Assembly (NCBI RefSeq): GCF_033473495.1
Contig: NC_088937.1
Span: 1,054,001 to 1,118,000, forward strand
DNA from: Cercospora beticola
Lineage: Eukaryota > Ascomycota > Dothideomycetes > Mycosphaerellales > Mycosphaerellaceae
Direction: 5' to 3'
Length of the DNA stretch: 64,000 bases
Below, one piece after another: positions 34,458 to 45,834 of the stretch. The notes beneath the pieces are model-generated. The model was not told where the DNA came from. It saw nothing but the letters and a program-made list of their open reading frames with translations, and did no database searches. Numbering within the stretch: the first letter of the stretch is position 1; each line of letters begins with the position of its first letter. The translations under genes and the position numbers were made by a program.

Positions 34458-35129
34458 CTACAACCCTGTATTCCACTTCGCAACCGGTCCCCCCAGAGGC
34501 TTCCCGACATTGTCCTTAAATCGACCAATGTAGTTGCCAGGCGCTTTGTAATTACAAACAGTCAAATAAGGCGGGATTCTGCTGCTGCCCGTGCCAACAA
34601 CTCCCGTCTTACTACAATCCGCAACATAGCAGCCAAGCGAGGTACTGCCCTTCCAGACGACCTGCGTAAAGTGTCCAAAGGATCCAAACTTCGACATGTC
34701 CGGCTCGGAGGTATTGTACCACTTCGGGTTATAAGCGTTGAATTCGCCTCCGTACCAGAGGTCCGTGATGGAAGATGTGATGTTGGCTTCTTTGAGGCCG
34801 ACGGCAAGGTTTTGGCCGTAGCCGCCTCCACCGATGGAGGTGTTGTGTTGGAAGTTGCAGCGTAAAGCGAGTTCTTTTGCGTATTTGGCTAGGTCAACGT
34901 TCCAGGTGAGGTCTGGGGCTGAGTGGTTCCTGCGGTGGATGTTGTGGTGGAGGAGAGCTCTTTGCTGGAGAGTGGCACTTTGGCGCTTCTCATGCGGCTC
35001 CTGTTGGCCAGAGGGAGTGATGAGAAGGGGTTCGCCAGTGATAGCTTTGACGCCATTCTTCTCGACGAGTTGAGAGGGGATGGCCAGGGCTGTTGCTGCC
35101 AGCGCCGCCAGTGGGTAGATGAAGTGCAT
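34458..35129 (-). CDS. Secreted CAP/SCP (PR-1-like) protein
   Basis: 223 residues. The ATG at 35129 begins a signal peptide (MHFIYPLAALAATALAIP); codons upstream to 35156 lack an ATG. A propeptide with a Lys-Arg site (EKRQ, near residue 48) precedes the CAP domain. Signature blocks are HHNIHRRNHSAPDLTWNVDL (first helix with the conserved His), ALRCNFQHNTS, GYGQNLAVG, TDLWYGGEFNAYN, FGHFTQVVWKGSTSLGCYVA (the GHFTQVVW signature), and PPYLTVCNYKAPGNYIGRF (the CNY..GN signature). Family members bind sterols or lipids and act in the cell wall or host interaction; the specific role here is unknown. A TATAAA box lies 111 bp upstream. Confidence 0.9.
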   Translation of the reverse strand: MHFIYPLAALAATALAIPSQLVEKNGVKAITGEPLLITPSGQQEPHEKRQSATLQQRALLHHNIHRRNHSAPDLTWNVDLAKYAKELALRCNFQHNTSIGGGGYGQNLAVGLKEANITSSITDLWYGGEFNAYNPKWYNTSEPDMSKFGSFGHFTQVVWKGSTSLGCYVADCSKTGVVGTGSSRIPPYLTVCNYKAPGNYIGRFKDNVGKPLGGPVAKWNTGL

Positions 35130-36880
35130 GTTCGTTGATAGTAGTTTCGATGACACCTAGATGCAGAACGACTCAGATGATATTGTTGAGATGTGAGTTG
35201 TTGTTGATGATAGTCCGATCGAGGGAATGATTTCAGACATTTATATGCCCTCCATCTGCTTGTCGGTCACTCGAATGCTTCCACTATACCTGAGGCACGA
35301 GGGACTCATCCCGTCAGTGGCTAAAGATCTAGCCATCGCGAAGCAGTGGCAACCAGAGCCTTCGCCGTGACCAGCGTCAAGATCTACGCATACCGGACTC
35401 GATGCGTCGTAGTGCTCACATGTCCGAATCCCACAGCTTTGTCCGTTGACGTTTTCCGTCGAACATACTGCAGCCTCTGACCAATCCTGAACGGAGCAAC
35501 TACCTTGGGCGTCGCATCGAACCCTGATGGCAATGATGAGAGACGTTTCAGACGTCGAGTCTCGCTCGGGAGTATGACTTCAAATTGAGGCGCCACATCC
35601 ATAAGCATGTTGGCTGACAATTCAAGCTAGCTGAAGGACAATGATCCCACTACCGGATCAGTTCCAGCAAGCGAAGGCTCACGTGTAGTAACGGCCAAGC
35701 CGAGGAACTGAATGTGGAGTGGATAGTGTAGGATTCAGGGCCCTTTGTGGTGATGTATGCAGACTGTGCGATCTACACAAACCAGCCAGTCATTGAAGTG
35801 TCAGGCTGAGACACGTTGTCTTGGAACACCGATCTTCGCCACGCGAAATCGTCAGTCGGAGCATATTCGCGATGCATGTGGGCGCATGAGCCATGGTACA
35901 CAGTAGTAAGACATGTGGCCGCAAACGGCTAAATGTGTGGAGTGCTCCGCAACATCAATGGCGCCAAGATTTGAGGCGCTCATGATTTGAAGCACCAGAC
36001 AATGGCGCTGAAGTCGAGCTTGCGGTACTTTGATTCGCTCGATTGACTGGGTGTATGTTGTTCGGAAGTCCGGCCATCCTACACTTCTACGTGCCGTCTC
36101 GTGAACCCTGTGACAGACCTTCCATCGTGTGCGGCCGCACTCGTGGAATGCGCTTACTTCAAAAAGGCAGCATAGGGAAAAGATGTCATGCTGTCTTTGA
36201 TATGCGACGATCATGTCGCTCTGAGGATTGAAGATCGAATATCACGCTGTACGCAGCGCGATCCTGCCAATGAGCAAACGCCCAATAGTCCCAATCACAG
36301 GAAAATTGCGCCCATTAGCATACCTCTGCCACAGCTGCGCCGTAGAGAGCTTCGTTGGGATGAACGACGCAAACATTCGCTCAACGTGAAGGAGGAAGGT
36401 CCGAATATGCGTAGTACCCTGATGGAACACGCAGCACACAGTGGTGGCCTTTGAGACCGCTTTGCATCTCTCATCGCATGACGGAACATCGGGCCGCTTT
36501 TGCTTGTATGATCTGCGGCAGCTCGATGATAGTGCTGTAGATCGACAGACTGGAAATGCGCGTGATGTAGCACCATCGTCAAAAAGCGTGATAAAGACGA
36601 GTTGAGCGGCTTCGCAGCACATAGGATGATCATATTGATGACCTAGGCCAGTGGCAAGCGAAAGGCAGTCTTCTCCTAGGCACATGTGTGGACATGCTAA
36701 CGTGTAAGGAACGCTCTGTGTTCCCGGAGTCACGATATCCCTTTGGCGATAGCTTTGGGTGTAAACGCCGCAGCTCTTCGGGCGTGGTACTGGAAGGAGT
36801 GTTGTGACGCGATAGCTGGACATGCGATCGAAGGACATCGAAGCGATCTGAAATGCAGACAGAGCTTGAGTAGTCTGAGA
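35130..36880. other. 1.75-kb stretch without a supported gene
   Basis: Apart from the TATA candidate I see no coding region. Minus-strand frames at 36242-36838 (198 codons) and 35852-36214 overlap comparable frames in other phases and have no domain, splice support or compositional bias. CpA/TpG content is normal, so this is not a RIP relic. Confidence 0.5.
35240..35245 (-). promoter_or_regulatory. TATA box candidate of the CAP gene
   Basis: CATATAAATG on the minus strand, 111 bp before the start codon. Spacing suits a regulated secreted-protein gene. Confidence 0.4.
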
Positions 36881-37384
36881 TCAGGTCATCCAGCTCGGCT
36901 GTTCGTCTACATTGGAGTCTTTCTCCCACGGCTTCTTACGCCGTGCGGCCTGTGTTTCTGATGCCTGACCTTCGAGGATCGTATCTGGGATGTCCTTGAT
37001 GCCTGGAATCGGCTTGCCCTCCGCAATCATATCACAGATCTCAGCAAAGCTCGCAGGTTTGGGAGCATCGCCCATGCCGCCATCGTTTGCTGGTGGGGCT
37101 TGCTGCTGGACATGTCCTTGTCCGCTGCTACCATTGACGGCTGCACTGCCTCCTCGTGCTTCGACCCAACTCTTATAGCCGTCAAAGTCGACCGGCGTGC
37201 CTGCTTTGCGTGCGTAGTAGTAGCATTTCGCTCGCAAGGTGAGATGCTCGACTTGCTGCGGATCCTGTACCGAACCTAAGATGGCCGACAGTCCTCCTTG
37301 AAACTCGGGATCGCTGGCCCAGTCGTACTCGTCCAACTGCCGATACAAAGCGGTGTTGTCGACACTGTTTGTCTCCGCCGCCAT
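36881..37384 (-). CDS. PEX39: PEX39-like KPWE-motif peroxin
   Basis: 167 residues from the ATG at 37384 (the frame extends upstream, but this ATG fits the conserved MAAE-type start and the short divergent promoter). The C-terminal part has SFAEICDMIAEGKPIPGIKD near residue 105, then IPDTIL, then RKKPWEKD near residue 151. This pairing of an FxEiv.LI..GkpiPGI segment with a KPWE tetrapeptide defines the small fungal/animal family recently described as peroxin 39, which helps import PTS2 proteins with Pex7; KPWE also occurs in Pex13. The N-terminal half (YRQLDEYDWASDPEFQGGL) is less conserved. Assignment is from memory of motifs. Confidence 0.72.
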   Translation of the reverse strand: MAAETNSVDNTALYRQLDEYDWASDPEFQGGLSAILGSVQDPQQVEHLTLRAKCYYYARKAGTPVDFDGYKSWVEARGGSAAVNGSSGQGHVQQQAPPANDGGMGDAPKPASFAEICDMIAEGKPIPGIKDIPDTILEGQASETQAARRKKPWEKDSNVDEQPSWMT

Positions 37385-37618
37385 GGTGTAAGTGATTTTG
37401 TGTGTGCAGGCGCAGGTGCATGTGCAGTCTGCTGGCTGGCAGGGGCCCAATGCTGCCCAGCTGCAATGCACGAATGCCAAGCCTGCAGCAGCCGCTTCGA
37501 CCTTCTCCAGCCACGAGACAGCTTCTGCTGCTTGCTCCATCAACAACCACCGCTTCCACCTCGGCGCACCTCCGAATTATTCCACTTCTTTTCCTTTTCT
37601 CCTCTGCACTCGCCCGCC
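37385..37618. promoter_or_regulatory. Bidirectional promoter between PEX39-like and SCD6
   Basis: Only 234 bp separate the two start codons. The SCD6 side ends in a long pyrimidine-rich stretch (37,579-37,610), common before fungal starts. Confidence 0.45.
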
Positions 37619-39651
37619 ATGTCCGAGTACATCGGCTCGCGCATCTCCCTCATATCCAAATCCGACATCAAGTCAGTTGCCCGCCCGCGCGCGACGCACG
37701 CGCTGCAAAAGCCTGCCGACTAACAGCTGGCAGATACGTCGGCACCCTCAAGTCCATCGACAGTGAGACGGCCACCGTCTCGCTGCAGGACGTCGAATGC
37801 CATGGCACTGAAGGCCGCAAGGGCGATCCCGCGCTCGAGATACCCGGCTCGGAAGCCGTCTACGAAGGCATCGTCTTCCGCGGCAGCGATGTCAAGGACC
37901 TGACCATCCTCGCTCCGCCCAAGGAGAACCGTCCTCCGCAGCCGCCGCAGATGCCCAATGATCCCGCCATTCTTGGAGTACGTGCCACCCACCTCCCCCT
38001 CACCTCTGACACAATACATGATGAAGCATTTTGGATAAAAAAAAACACCACCGAGAGCGCAAAAAACGTGTGGATATCTCCGTTGCCTTCCTTCTGATCA
38101 AAACTCGCAAACTCCTCTTCGCGCAGCATACTCGAGCCACTTCGCGAGGAGGCATGCTAATTGGCTTGCTAGTCCTCCGAATCACAACCACAGCCTCCTC
38201 AAGCACAACACCAACAACAACCTCAGCAGCAGCAGCCCGGGCAGTTCCGTGGCCCTCCTCCATACCCAGGCCCTCCACAGCAGTTTGGCTACCCTGGACC
38301 GCCGCCCGGGCAATTCCAGCAGCCTCCACGATTCAATGCGCCAGGCGGAGCGCATGGATTTCCGGGACAGCCTGGTGCTGTGCCCGGCTACGGCATGAAC
38401 TTTGGTGGGCCTCCCCCACCTGGATATGGTCCTCCTGGGCAGTTCTATGGTCCGCCCGGTCAAGGCTTCGGACCTCCTGGGCAATTTCCACACCAGCAAC
38501 CTATTGGCCCACCGGGCATGAACCAGCAGCGTCCACCACAGCAGACACCTAATCAACAGCAACAGCAGCAAGCGCCCATTGGAAGCAAGCAGAACACTCC
38601 TCAGCCAGCTCCTTCGCAAGCTCCTCAAGCTCCGTCTGCGCAGCCCCCACAAAACAAACCAGCTGAGATGTCCACCACGCCGGTGCCTTCGGCCACGAGC
38701 GGCCCACCACCGCCAGTCGAGTCGAAACCCACTGCCGCTGCTGCCACTGCCCCACCTGAGGCAGCGAAAGCACAGGCGCAAGCTCCCGTGCCTGCCCTGC
38801 CCAAGCCTGCGTCCAAGGCCGGCAATCGTGTTGCTCTTCCCCTTCCTGCCTCGAGTCCCGCTACCGCCAAACCACGAGCAGCCCCTCCTGTTCCTCAGGC
38901 CTCTGCGCCCGCTGCAACAGCTGCACAGTCCGGTCCATCACAGTCCGCGACAACCGCCACAGAAGCTGCTACGGCCGCAGTCGCTGCAGCGATGGCCAAG
39001 CTTGGTGCGGTGAATCAGCATACAGGAGCTGTAGACAATCTATCGCAAAAGGTGAACCAGATGAGGGTATCGGATGGCCAAACACGGGGCCGAGGAAGAG
39101 GTCGCGGTGGCGCTCGAGGCGGTCGGCGCGAAAGCCAGCCGAAGACGGTTGACGTCCCGAAAGAAGACTTTGACTTTGAGAGCGCCAACGCAAAGTTCAA
39201 CAAGCAAGAGCTGGTCAAAGAAGCTATCGCATCTGGTAGCCCAATCACCAGCCCTACCAATGGCGACGTTGCCGACCCGCTTTCAACTGCCACAAATGGA
39301 CACACGGATGACGATGTGGTCATCCCACCGAAGGAAAAGGGATATGACAAGAAGTCGTCGTTCTTTGACAACATCAGCAGCGATCTAAAGGATCGTACCT
39401 CACAACAGCAGAATGGCGAGTTTGTTGATGGTCGCGCACTGCGACGCGAGGAGCGCTCCAAGAACATGGACACGTTCGGCCAAGGAAGCATCGATGGTGG
39501 CTTCCGCGGACGTGGTCGAGGCCGAGGCCGTGGAGGTTTCGGAGGCCGTGGACGTGGTCGTGGAGGATTTGACGCTGCACGCGGTGGGTTTGAACACCGC
39601 GGTGGCTACAGAGGGCGTGGACGGGGTGGCTTCGAGGCTGCGGCAGTGTAG
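37619..39651 (+). CDS. SCD6: SCD6/LSM14-family mRNA decapping and translation regulator, three exons
   Basis: Exons 37619-37671, 37734-37977 and 38173-39651 give 591 residues. Introns begin GTCAGT and GTACGT, end CAG and TAG, and contain CTAAC and CTAAT branch points. The N-terminal LSM14 domain spans residues 1-80 (MSEYIGSRISLISKSDI, YVGTLKSID, VYEGIVFRGSDVKDLTI). A Pro/Gln/Ala-rich linker follows. Then come the DFDF box (EDFDFESANAKFNK, about residue 430), the FFD motif (SSFFDNISSDL, about 494), the TFG motif (RSKNMDTFGQGSI, about 527), and a C-terminal RGG tract. These proteins bind eIF4G and the decapping complex and localise to P-bodies. The family assignment is firm because all five modules are present in order. 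Confidence 0.95.
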
Positions 39652-40031
39652 GGAACTGCCGCTTTGCATCTCATGATTTGATCGCACAGATTCGCTGGTG
39701 TGGTCGAGAGCACAGATGTGCCAGACACGGCGAAACGAAGGACTTGTATTATAGTGGATGACCATGCGGATTGCCTGCCCGTGCATGGGAGGCAGAGATC
39801 CGGAAGTTATGCAGATACGCCATCACGACAGTAGACTGCTTCGGCGGTCAAGAACATCATGAAGCCTCAGCGTTCTCTCTGTTTTCATTCAGTCTCTCAA
39901 TGTCTAAAACCATGGCTGTGACGCAGAGAATGTACACGTTCTGGGCTGTATTGCATCTCAAAAACCTGTATCCATGAATTAAAAAGGCGCTATGCTGCAA
40001 AATGCTCTATACAACAAACCATGTGGCTTCA
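39652..40031. other. Gap between convergent SCD6 and DUF2985 genes
   Basis: 380 bp holding both 3' untranslated regions. No further feature seen. Confidence 0.5.
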
Positions 40032-42014
40032 TCATTTCGGGCTTGCATTTCCATTTCCATTTCCATTCGTCTTGGGGTCCGTAGCCTCCACAGCATCCTT
40101 GATTTTCCCATCTTGAACTTGGTTCTGATCCACGCTGAGACCCATTTCACCGCGAGCATGATTCTTGGCCATTTTCCTCAGTGCCTCCTCCGTGAGACCT
40201 TGTCGGAACATGCGCTCCAGCACATCTTTCTTTCGCGTCTTATGATCGCCGATACTGATGACGATGCCAGCTGTAATGTTGCAGGCGAGGGAGAAAGAGA
40301 GGATTGTGGCTGTGAGTGCTTCCGGGCGGACACGGTAGTCTATTGACCAGGTACATGTACCGAGTGCGACTTGTAGGAGACTGTGGCAGTCGAGGAGGAC
40401 CACGGCTGCGACCATGTGTCGGAGTGGGAAAGCGTGATGGGTTGCCGTTTCGTGGGGTTTGTAAAAGGTGTGACTTTTGTTGAACTTTGCTTGATGGTAT
40501 GCCAGGCGCTTTTGTTGTTGTGGAGTCAGCACAGAGTATTCTGCCATCTCCTCCTTGTCGATGATATCGTCCACATCTGTCGCGCTTTGTCTCCTGTCCG
40601 GAAGGTCGTTTCGATCGATCAAGCCTGGTAGTCCTTGTTTCTTGCGCAGTTTCCAGGTGAGATGGTGATAGTGTGCGATGAAGCACATGTGATAGGTATC
40701 AACTGCTCGAAAAGGTGCAAGTCCATCTCCCATAAGGGCGAATAATGCGACCAGGACCAAATCGATGACATTGATGATGTATTCCTGTCGACCGCCAACA
40801 TAGATCCAACCGATCAAGGCGAACACCCAAGCCGTACCAAAGAGAGTCACCAATACTGCGTACACTGTGACAAAGAGCCCCAGCGGCTTGCTGACGTATT
40901 GGCGGAAACCTCGCATGGAGCGTTTGAATCCTTCTCGTTTGGAATGCAAGAGATGTCGCACGTGGTCATTAAGTTCGGCAACGTCTTCTTCATCCCAGCC
41001 ATCGAGATGGACACCGTGAGGAAGTACGGCATAATGTGAGTCGCTGAGCTGGGAGGATATCGACATTTTGCGGGTGAGCCCGTCCTGAAGTTCTATCTCG
41101 TCCGTGCCTGTCTGCGAGGGCCTTTCGGGTACTGGTTTCCGTGGGATCTTTGGCGGTCCCGTGCGAGATGTTCGTGTCCCTGCTCGAGAACGAGCTATTG
41201 CTTCAATGTCGGCAGTTGGCCTTCTCGATAGCTCGTATGTAGGCCGACGATTAACAAGACCACCGAGATCGGGAACGAACAGAGAATTTTGCAGATTTGT
41301 TAATGTGCCCAGTGTGCGAATCTCAGGATCGACGAGGTCGAGCAGGTCAATAACATCAGCTTCGTACTCCTCTTCTGGATAGTGCGAGGTGGGCTGGTCA
41401 GCACCGAATGCGAGTGAAGTATTACTACGAAATCGACTCAATCCGACGCCACGCGACCTCTGCGCTGCGTTTCCAGCACTGCGCATAGCAGTTGCGGTAC
41501 CAGGGTTCAGTCTGTCGGGCGTGGGCGAGCGAGTGGCCATGTCTCTGACATTTATGCCGGGCGTAGTGGGAACAGAATCTACCTCGCGAATGCCATCGGT
41601 GCGAGTTGCGGTTCGAAAACTAGATCCAGTCGCCTGCTGATCCTCTCTAATGGTTGACATGTGGTGACCTGGGTCCATGGTCCTCTGTCTCGATAATTCC
41701 GCCGCGTCCGAGAGGATATTGCTCGGCGGTCGCTGTGGTGCTGAGAAACTGCGGCGTCGACCAGCGACGGTATCATCCTCGACTTCATCTCCCTCCTGTA
41801 TCGAGGTCGGCCGGGATCCTGTGTGCTCTCGTATCTGAGAAGTCGGCCGCGAGCCATAAGATGGCAGTCTTCGGATGCGGATGTTCGAAGGAGCTCTGAG
41901 GCTCTCGAACGAAGGTGCTCCTGCCACATGCCTGGCGCCTTGTTGTTGGGTGCCGGCGCTTGATCGATTAGGTGGATTGCCACCACGGCGAGATCCTGAG
42001 CTGAAGTAGTCCAT
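40032..42014 (-). CDS. DUF2985 integral membrane protein
   Basis: 660 residues in one exon. The first ATG is at 42014 (the frame extends only to a TTG upstream). The N-terminal half (about 1-320) is disordered, rich in Ser, Arg and Pro, with many RRxS-type phosphorylation-like sites. The conserved part starts at DGWDEEDVAELNDHVRHLL (about residue 343) and RGFRQYVSKPLGLFV. Membrane segments follow at about 373-402 (FVTVYAVLVTLFGTAWVFAL), 412-430 (IINVIDLVLVALFALMGDGL), 541-560 and 577-598. This order matches fungal DUF2985 proteins, whose function is unknown. Confidence 0.88.
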   Translation of the reverse strand: MDYFSSGSRRGGNPPNRSSAGTQQQGARHVAGAPSFESLRAPSNIRIRRLPSYGSRPTSQIREHTGSRPTSIQEGDEVEDDTVAGRRRSFSAPQRPPSNILSDAAELSRQRTMDPGHHMSTIREDQQATGSSFRTATRTDGIREVDSVPTTPGINVRDMATRSPTPDRLNPGTATAMRSAGNAAQRSRGVGLSRFRSNTSLAFGADQPTSHYPEEEYEADVIDLLDLVDPEIRTLGTLTNLQNSLFVPDLGGLVNRRPTYELSRRPTADIEAIARSRAGTRTSRTGPPKIPRKPVPERPSQTGTDEIELQDGLTRKMSISSQLSDSHYAVLPHGVHLDGWDEEDVAELNDHVRHLLHSKREGFKRSMRGFRQYVSKPLGLFVTVYAVLVTLFGTAWVFALIGWIYVGGRQEYIINVIDLVLVALFALMGDGLAPFRAVDTYHMCFIAHYHHLTWKLRKKQGLPGLIDRNDLPDRRQSATDVDDIIDKEEMAEYSVLTPQQQKRLAYHQAKFNKSHTFYKPHETATHHAFPLRHMVAAVVLLDCHSLLQVALGTCTWSIDYRVRPEALTATILSFSLACNITAGIVISIGDHKTRKKDVLERMFRQGLTEEALRKMAKNHARGEMGLSVDQNQVQDGKIKDAVEATDPKTNGNGNGNASPK

Positions 42015-43596
42015 ATGGGCCAAAGAAACTTTTAGAACGTGTTACAGGATGAATGCTGCACCGCGTCTCCACGTCCGTAATTCCACCTTCGTCAATGTGA
42101 GTCGTATCCAAGAAGCAAGTCGTGAAGAGCGTTCTATTGCAAGGCCATCCGTGAAAAGCAAAGCGCAAGCTGCGATCACGCTTGACGCGCGGTATGCTGG
42201 AGAGTGCGGTGCTGCTGAGAAAGATGCCGGAAGTTCCGAAGAGCCAGCGCCAGCGCTCCCGTGCGAGTTCACCGTGCGGATTGCGAGCGCACCTCGATAC
42301 AGCACCTGGAGTGCGAGGCGACGAGTCTATTGCTCGTTCTTTTTGGTCCAGGCGCGCGTCGTCGTGGGTATCTGCAGACAATTTTCAGGGCAGACGGAAA
42401 AGCACAGCGCGCGCTGGAGTTCGTCGAGGGAGCAAGGATGGCTGGCTCGGCAAGCAAGCGCCTGCAGTCAGCTCCAGCTTGGTGCGGATCGAGGTGCTGT
42501 GATTTGCGCCTGCTCTGCTGATCAAGCGCGGGACAGATGGCTGATGAAGCTTGGTCTGCACACCACACGAGACGCTGGCAACTGTCGTGAGAGCTTTCTT
42601 TCAGGTTTGCAACCGTGGAGGCACTCAGTCGCGGACGCGGCCTGTTCCTGGACCGACGACGTTGAGCTTGGGCGTGATCATCGCCGCAATCTCCCCAGCA
42701 TCGTCATCGCCCCGTCCTAGAATGGCATGTCCGGCAACAACAGGTTATCAGGTTATCTTCATCACTGTACCGCATACATACACTTCTCTACATGGCTACA
42801 GTGAGCTACTGTCGAATGGTGGAAAGCCAGCAAGCGCTACAAGCAGATGGAATCATGGAATCGTCATGGCGTACGTGGCATACATGTATTTCCGTCTTAA
42901 TCTGAGTTACTCGTGGCAGCAGCAGCAGCAGTTTCGGGCAGATATGACGGGACACAATTGTATTGGACTGGGCGACACATATCGCCAAGGGAAGCATGGG
43001 AGCGCGGAGAATACAAGAGATGATCGACACAGCCGCGTGCTAGCAAACGGCATCTGACCCATTGACTTCCTAGTAGGGTAAGCATAATTCTCGACAAGGC
43101 GTCTACTGGCCTCGCTGTGTCTGGCGTGCGTGAAGGCACCTATTGGTGGTCAAGAAGCGGATGCATCAATCGTGAAACCTTTGAAGGCAACCTGCCCGCA
43201 CTCAGACACATTCTTTGGCCCGCGAGCTCCAAAGACAATCATGTCAAGGTCGGAAGCGAAGTCCTCCTGTTCCTGCGTCGACTTTGTAAACGCCACCGAC
43301 AAGAAATTGCGTCAAACCGCGTCAATCAGCACTGCATTCGTAAAGATTTCCAACAGCAAGTTCAAGAGCTGCCTCAGGTATTCGCTAGCTCCGTATGCCA
43401 AATGCCAATGTGCCCCGCGACACGCGGATGTGGGCACCCTGCACACGGTCCGGCGCCAGGGCAACTTCCATGATTGACTGAAGAAACACACGCGCCTTCC
43501 CATATGACCGCAAGAAGTACAGCTCGACTTCGACATCTCAGATCGACTATCGCCCCGCCTCAACAGCAACTGACACTTTCGCGCCGATCCACCAAC
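42015..43596. other. 1.58-kb divergent intergenic region
   Basis: Lies between the starts of the DUF2985 gene and the aldo-keto reductase. A plus-strand frame of 223 codons (42049-42720) and others up to 168 codons have skewed, domain-free translations and overlap longer frames in other phases. I do not call a gene. The DUF2985 5' UTR probably occupies part of it. Confidence 0.45.
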
Positions 43597-44685
43597 ATGG
43601 CCAATATTCACACACCAATCCCCAACCTCAAACTCAATGATGGTACGTCCATTGAGCACGTCATATCAGCATACACTTACTCCTCGCAGGCAATAGCATT
43701 CCCATGCTGGCCTATGGCACGGGCACTGCTTGGTACAAGACTGGAGACGAGTCTAAGCTCGATCAGGCATGCATAGACTCGACCAAGACCGCCATAAAGT
43801 TAGGATACTACCACCTCGACGGAGCGGAAGTCTACAAAACAGAGACAGAGCTCGGCACCGCGATCAAGGAGAGCGGAGTGTCTCGTGATAAACTATTCAT
43901 CACTACCAAGGTCATCACGAACATTCAAGACATTCCATCGGCCATCAGGACGAGCTTGAAGAAACTGCAGGTCGATTATGTTGACTTGTGAGTTCAATAT
44001 CATTGCTTTGCCATAAATGGTTCTAACAAGATACTAGGTATCTGATCCACGCTCCATTCTTCGCTGAGTCAAAGGAGGACCAACAAGCCAAGTGGAAGCA
44101 AATGGAGGAGGTAAAGAACCAGGGTCTGGCCAAATCGATTGGTGTCAGCAACTACCTTCCTGAACACCTCGATGCCATTCTCGAGAACTGCACGATTCCT
44201 CCCGCAATCAATCAGGTGTGTCCAAGTGAGACGAGATGATCAGGGCCATGCCACTGACCCGTTCAGATTGAGTTCCATGCCTACCTTCAGCACCCAGATT
44301 TGCTCAACTACCACAAGCAAAAGGGCATCGCCACCGCAGCGTACGGCCCACTTACCCCAGTCACAAAGGGTGCTGGTGGTCCGGTCGATGGCATTGTGGC
44401 ATCTCTGTCGAAGAAGTACGCCGTTAACCCTGGCGAGGTCTGTCTCCGATGGTGCATTGACCAGGACGTTGTCGCGATCACGACCTCGTCGAAGGAGCAA
44501 CGACTGTCTGACTACCTCCGTGCCATGACCTTCAAGCTGACGCCTAAGGAGATTGAGATGGTGAGTGCAATGGTGTCTGATGTCTTATTTCTTTTGCTGA
44601 TGCTGTACAGATCAACGAGGAAGGGAGCAAGAAACATCTTCGTGGCTTCTGGAACCACAAGTACTCGGATGACGATCGTCGATGA
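43597..44685 (+). CDS. Aldo-keto reductase (AKR3-like), five exons
   Basis: Exons 43597-43642, 43690-43987, 44038-44215, 44267-44560 and 44611-44685 join in frame with GT-AG introns of 47-51 bp, giving about 296 residues. Family marks are LAYGTGTAW near the N-terminus, the catalytic Tyr in DGAEVYKTE, the Lys in ITTKVI, the His in YLIHAPFF, and the Asn-containing [13 protein letters not shown]; the cofactor loop ends in TTSSKEQRL. Enzymes of this type reduce ketones or aldehydes with NADPH; fungal AKR3C members act on conjugated polyketones. The N-terminus is short but complete. The gene is convergent with a short-chain dehydrogenase 210 bp away; a joint pathway is possible but not shown. Confidence 0.9.
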
Positions 44686-44895
44686 GCAAGTCTCGCTCAC
44701 TGTGCAGGTCGAGCGACAGAGGCCACGAGTGCGACAGATTCTAGTTCGACAGATTTTGCCAACCCAAAGTAAGCAGCCGAAAGCTCAACTCTCTGAGAAG
44801 AGACAGGTATTTCTGCTCAACAGTTTTGACTTTCTCGCATCACTGCACAGAGTCATAAGAGACACGAGTGCCCTCTGGCACCTGGCTCCTACCAT

Positions 44896-45834
44896 CTACT
44901 CTCGCTCAGCATTCCTCGTCACACCCCTCGCAATCTCGATCAAACTGTCAGTGCTAACATCATCCGCCCACCCCTTAAGCGTAAACGACAACAAATGCCT
45001 CTCCACAATCTCCTCCTTCCGCTCCAACAACTCCCCAACATCCCAATTCGCCCACACAAACTTCCCATTAAACCACCTCGCCTCAGGACTCACAGCCAGC
45101 CACACCGCCAATCCCGCCGAAAGCTCAGGACTATCAAGCGCCTTCCTCGCAGCCTGCTTCGCCATATCCGTCGCCACAACTCCCGGTTGAATATTAAAAA
45201 CTTTCCATTCTGGATTCTCATGATGTAAGAACTCCATTATCCGCGCTGCTGCGTTTTTGGCACAGCTATATGCTGCTGCCCCAGGCGCATATGGTATATG
45301 AGCGGAACCAGAGGAGACGTTGATGATTGTGCGATTTGCGTCTGGAGTCTGAGATCGATTTGCACGAAGGAAGGCTTGGGAGACGATGAGGGTTCCTCGA
45401 GTGTTGATTTCGAAACTGGACCAGATGTCTTCGATTTCGACGTCGATGATGGTTCCGGAGCCCAGGAGGGCTCCGGCGTTGTTTATTAGGATGTCGGGGA
45501 CGGTGTTGAAGTGCGCTATGGCGGTGCTGAAGGCTGATTGGACTTGATCGGGTTGTTGGATGTCTGCTACAGTGAGAAGGACGTCGGTTGAGGGCGAAAT
45601 GGTTTTGATTTTGTTGGCGGATTCTTCCAGTGAGGCTTGAGTGCGGCCGAGGAGAACTATGCCTTTGGCATGGGCGCGGGCGAAACCTATTGCGATTGCT
45701 TGACCTATGCCTCGACCGCCACCGGTGATGATGACGATTTTGTCTGAGCAGTCGAGAGCGGGTTGGGTGGGATCGATTGCTGGGTATTGGTCGTGGTGAT
45801 AGGTTGAGGTGAATGATGGGTAAGTTGGAGCCAT
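44896..45834 (-). CDS. Short-chain dehydrogenase/reductase (SDR)
   Basis: 312 residues from the ATG at 45834. The frame is open further up to 45912, but MAPTYPSF fits the usual short leader. Classical SDR motifs are present: TGGGRGIGQ (cofactor, near residue 35), the DIQQ acidic turn, ILINNAGALLG (near 114), the catalytic Ser in INVSSGSAH, YSCAK (Tyr and Lys) near residue 192, and PGVVATDM after it. Length and a C-terminal extension of about 60 residues fit fungal NAD(P)-dependent SDRs of unknown substrate. It is convergent with the aldo-keto reductase. Confidence 0.9.
   Translation of the reverse strand: MAPTYPSFTSTYHHDQYPAIDPTQPALDCSDKIVIITGGGRGIGQAIAIGFARAHAKGIVLLGRTQASLEESANKIKTISPSTDVLLTVADIQQPDQVQSAFSTAIAHFNTVPDILINNAGALLGSGTIIDVEIEDIWSSFEINTRGTLIVSQAFLRANRSQTPDANRTIINVSSGSAHIPYAPGAAAYSCAKNAAARIMEFLHHENPEWKVFNIQPGVVATDMAKQAARKALDSPELSAGLAVWLAVSPEARWFNGKFVWANWDVGELLERKEEIVERHLLSFTLKGWADDVSTDSLIEIARGVTRNAERE

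Noticed and set aside
33018..35129. Secondary-metabolite cluster around the reductase-like gene
   Set aside because: No synthase, transporter, oxidase or cluster regulator nearby; one degenerate MDR gene is not enough.
36242..36838. 198-codon minus-strand ORF
   Set aside because: Competing frames and no recognisable features.
38182..38781. 199-codon minus-strand ORF rich in Arg and Leu
   Set aside because: Shadow of the Gln/Pro-rich part of SCD6.
42049..42720. 223-codon plus-strand ORF
   Set aside because: No domain, odd composition, overlapped by frames in other phases; a transcript would be needed to support it.
43597..45834. Aldo-keto reductase and SDR as a two-gene pathway
   Set aside because: Convergent neighbours of common families; nothing in the sequence ties their substrates together.
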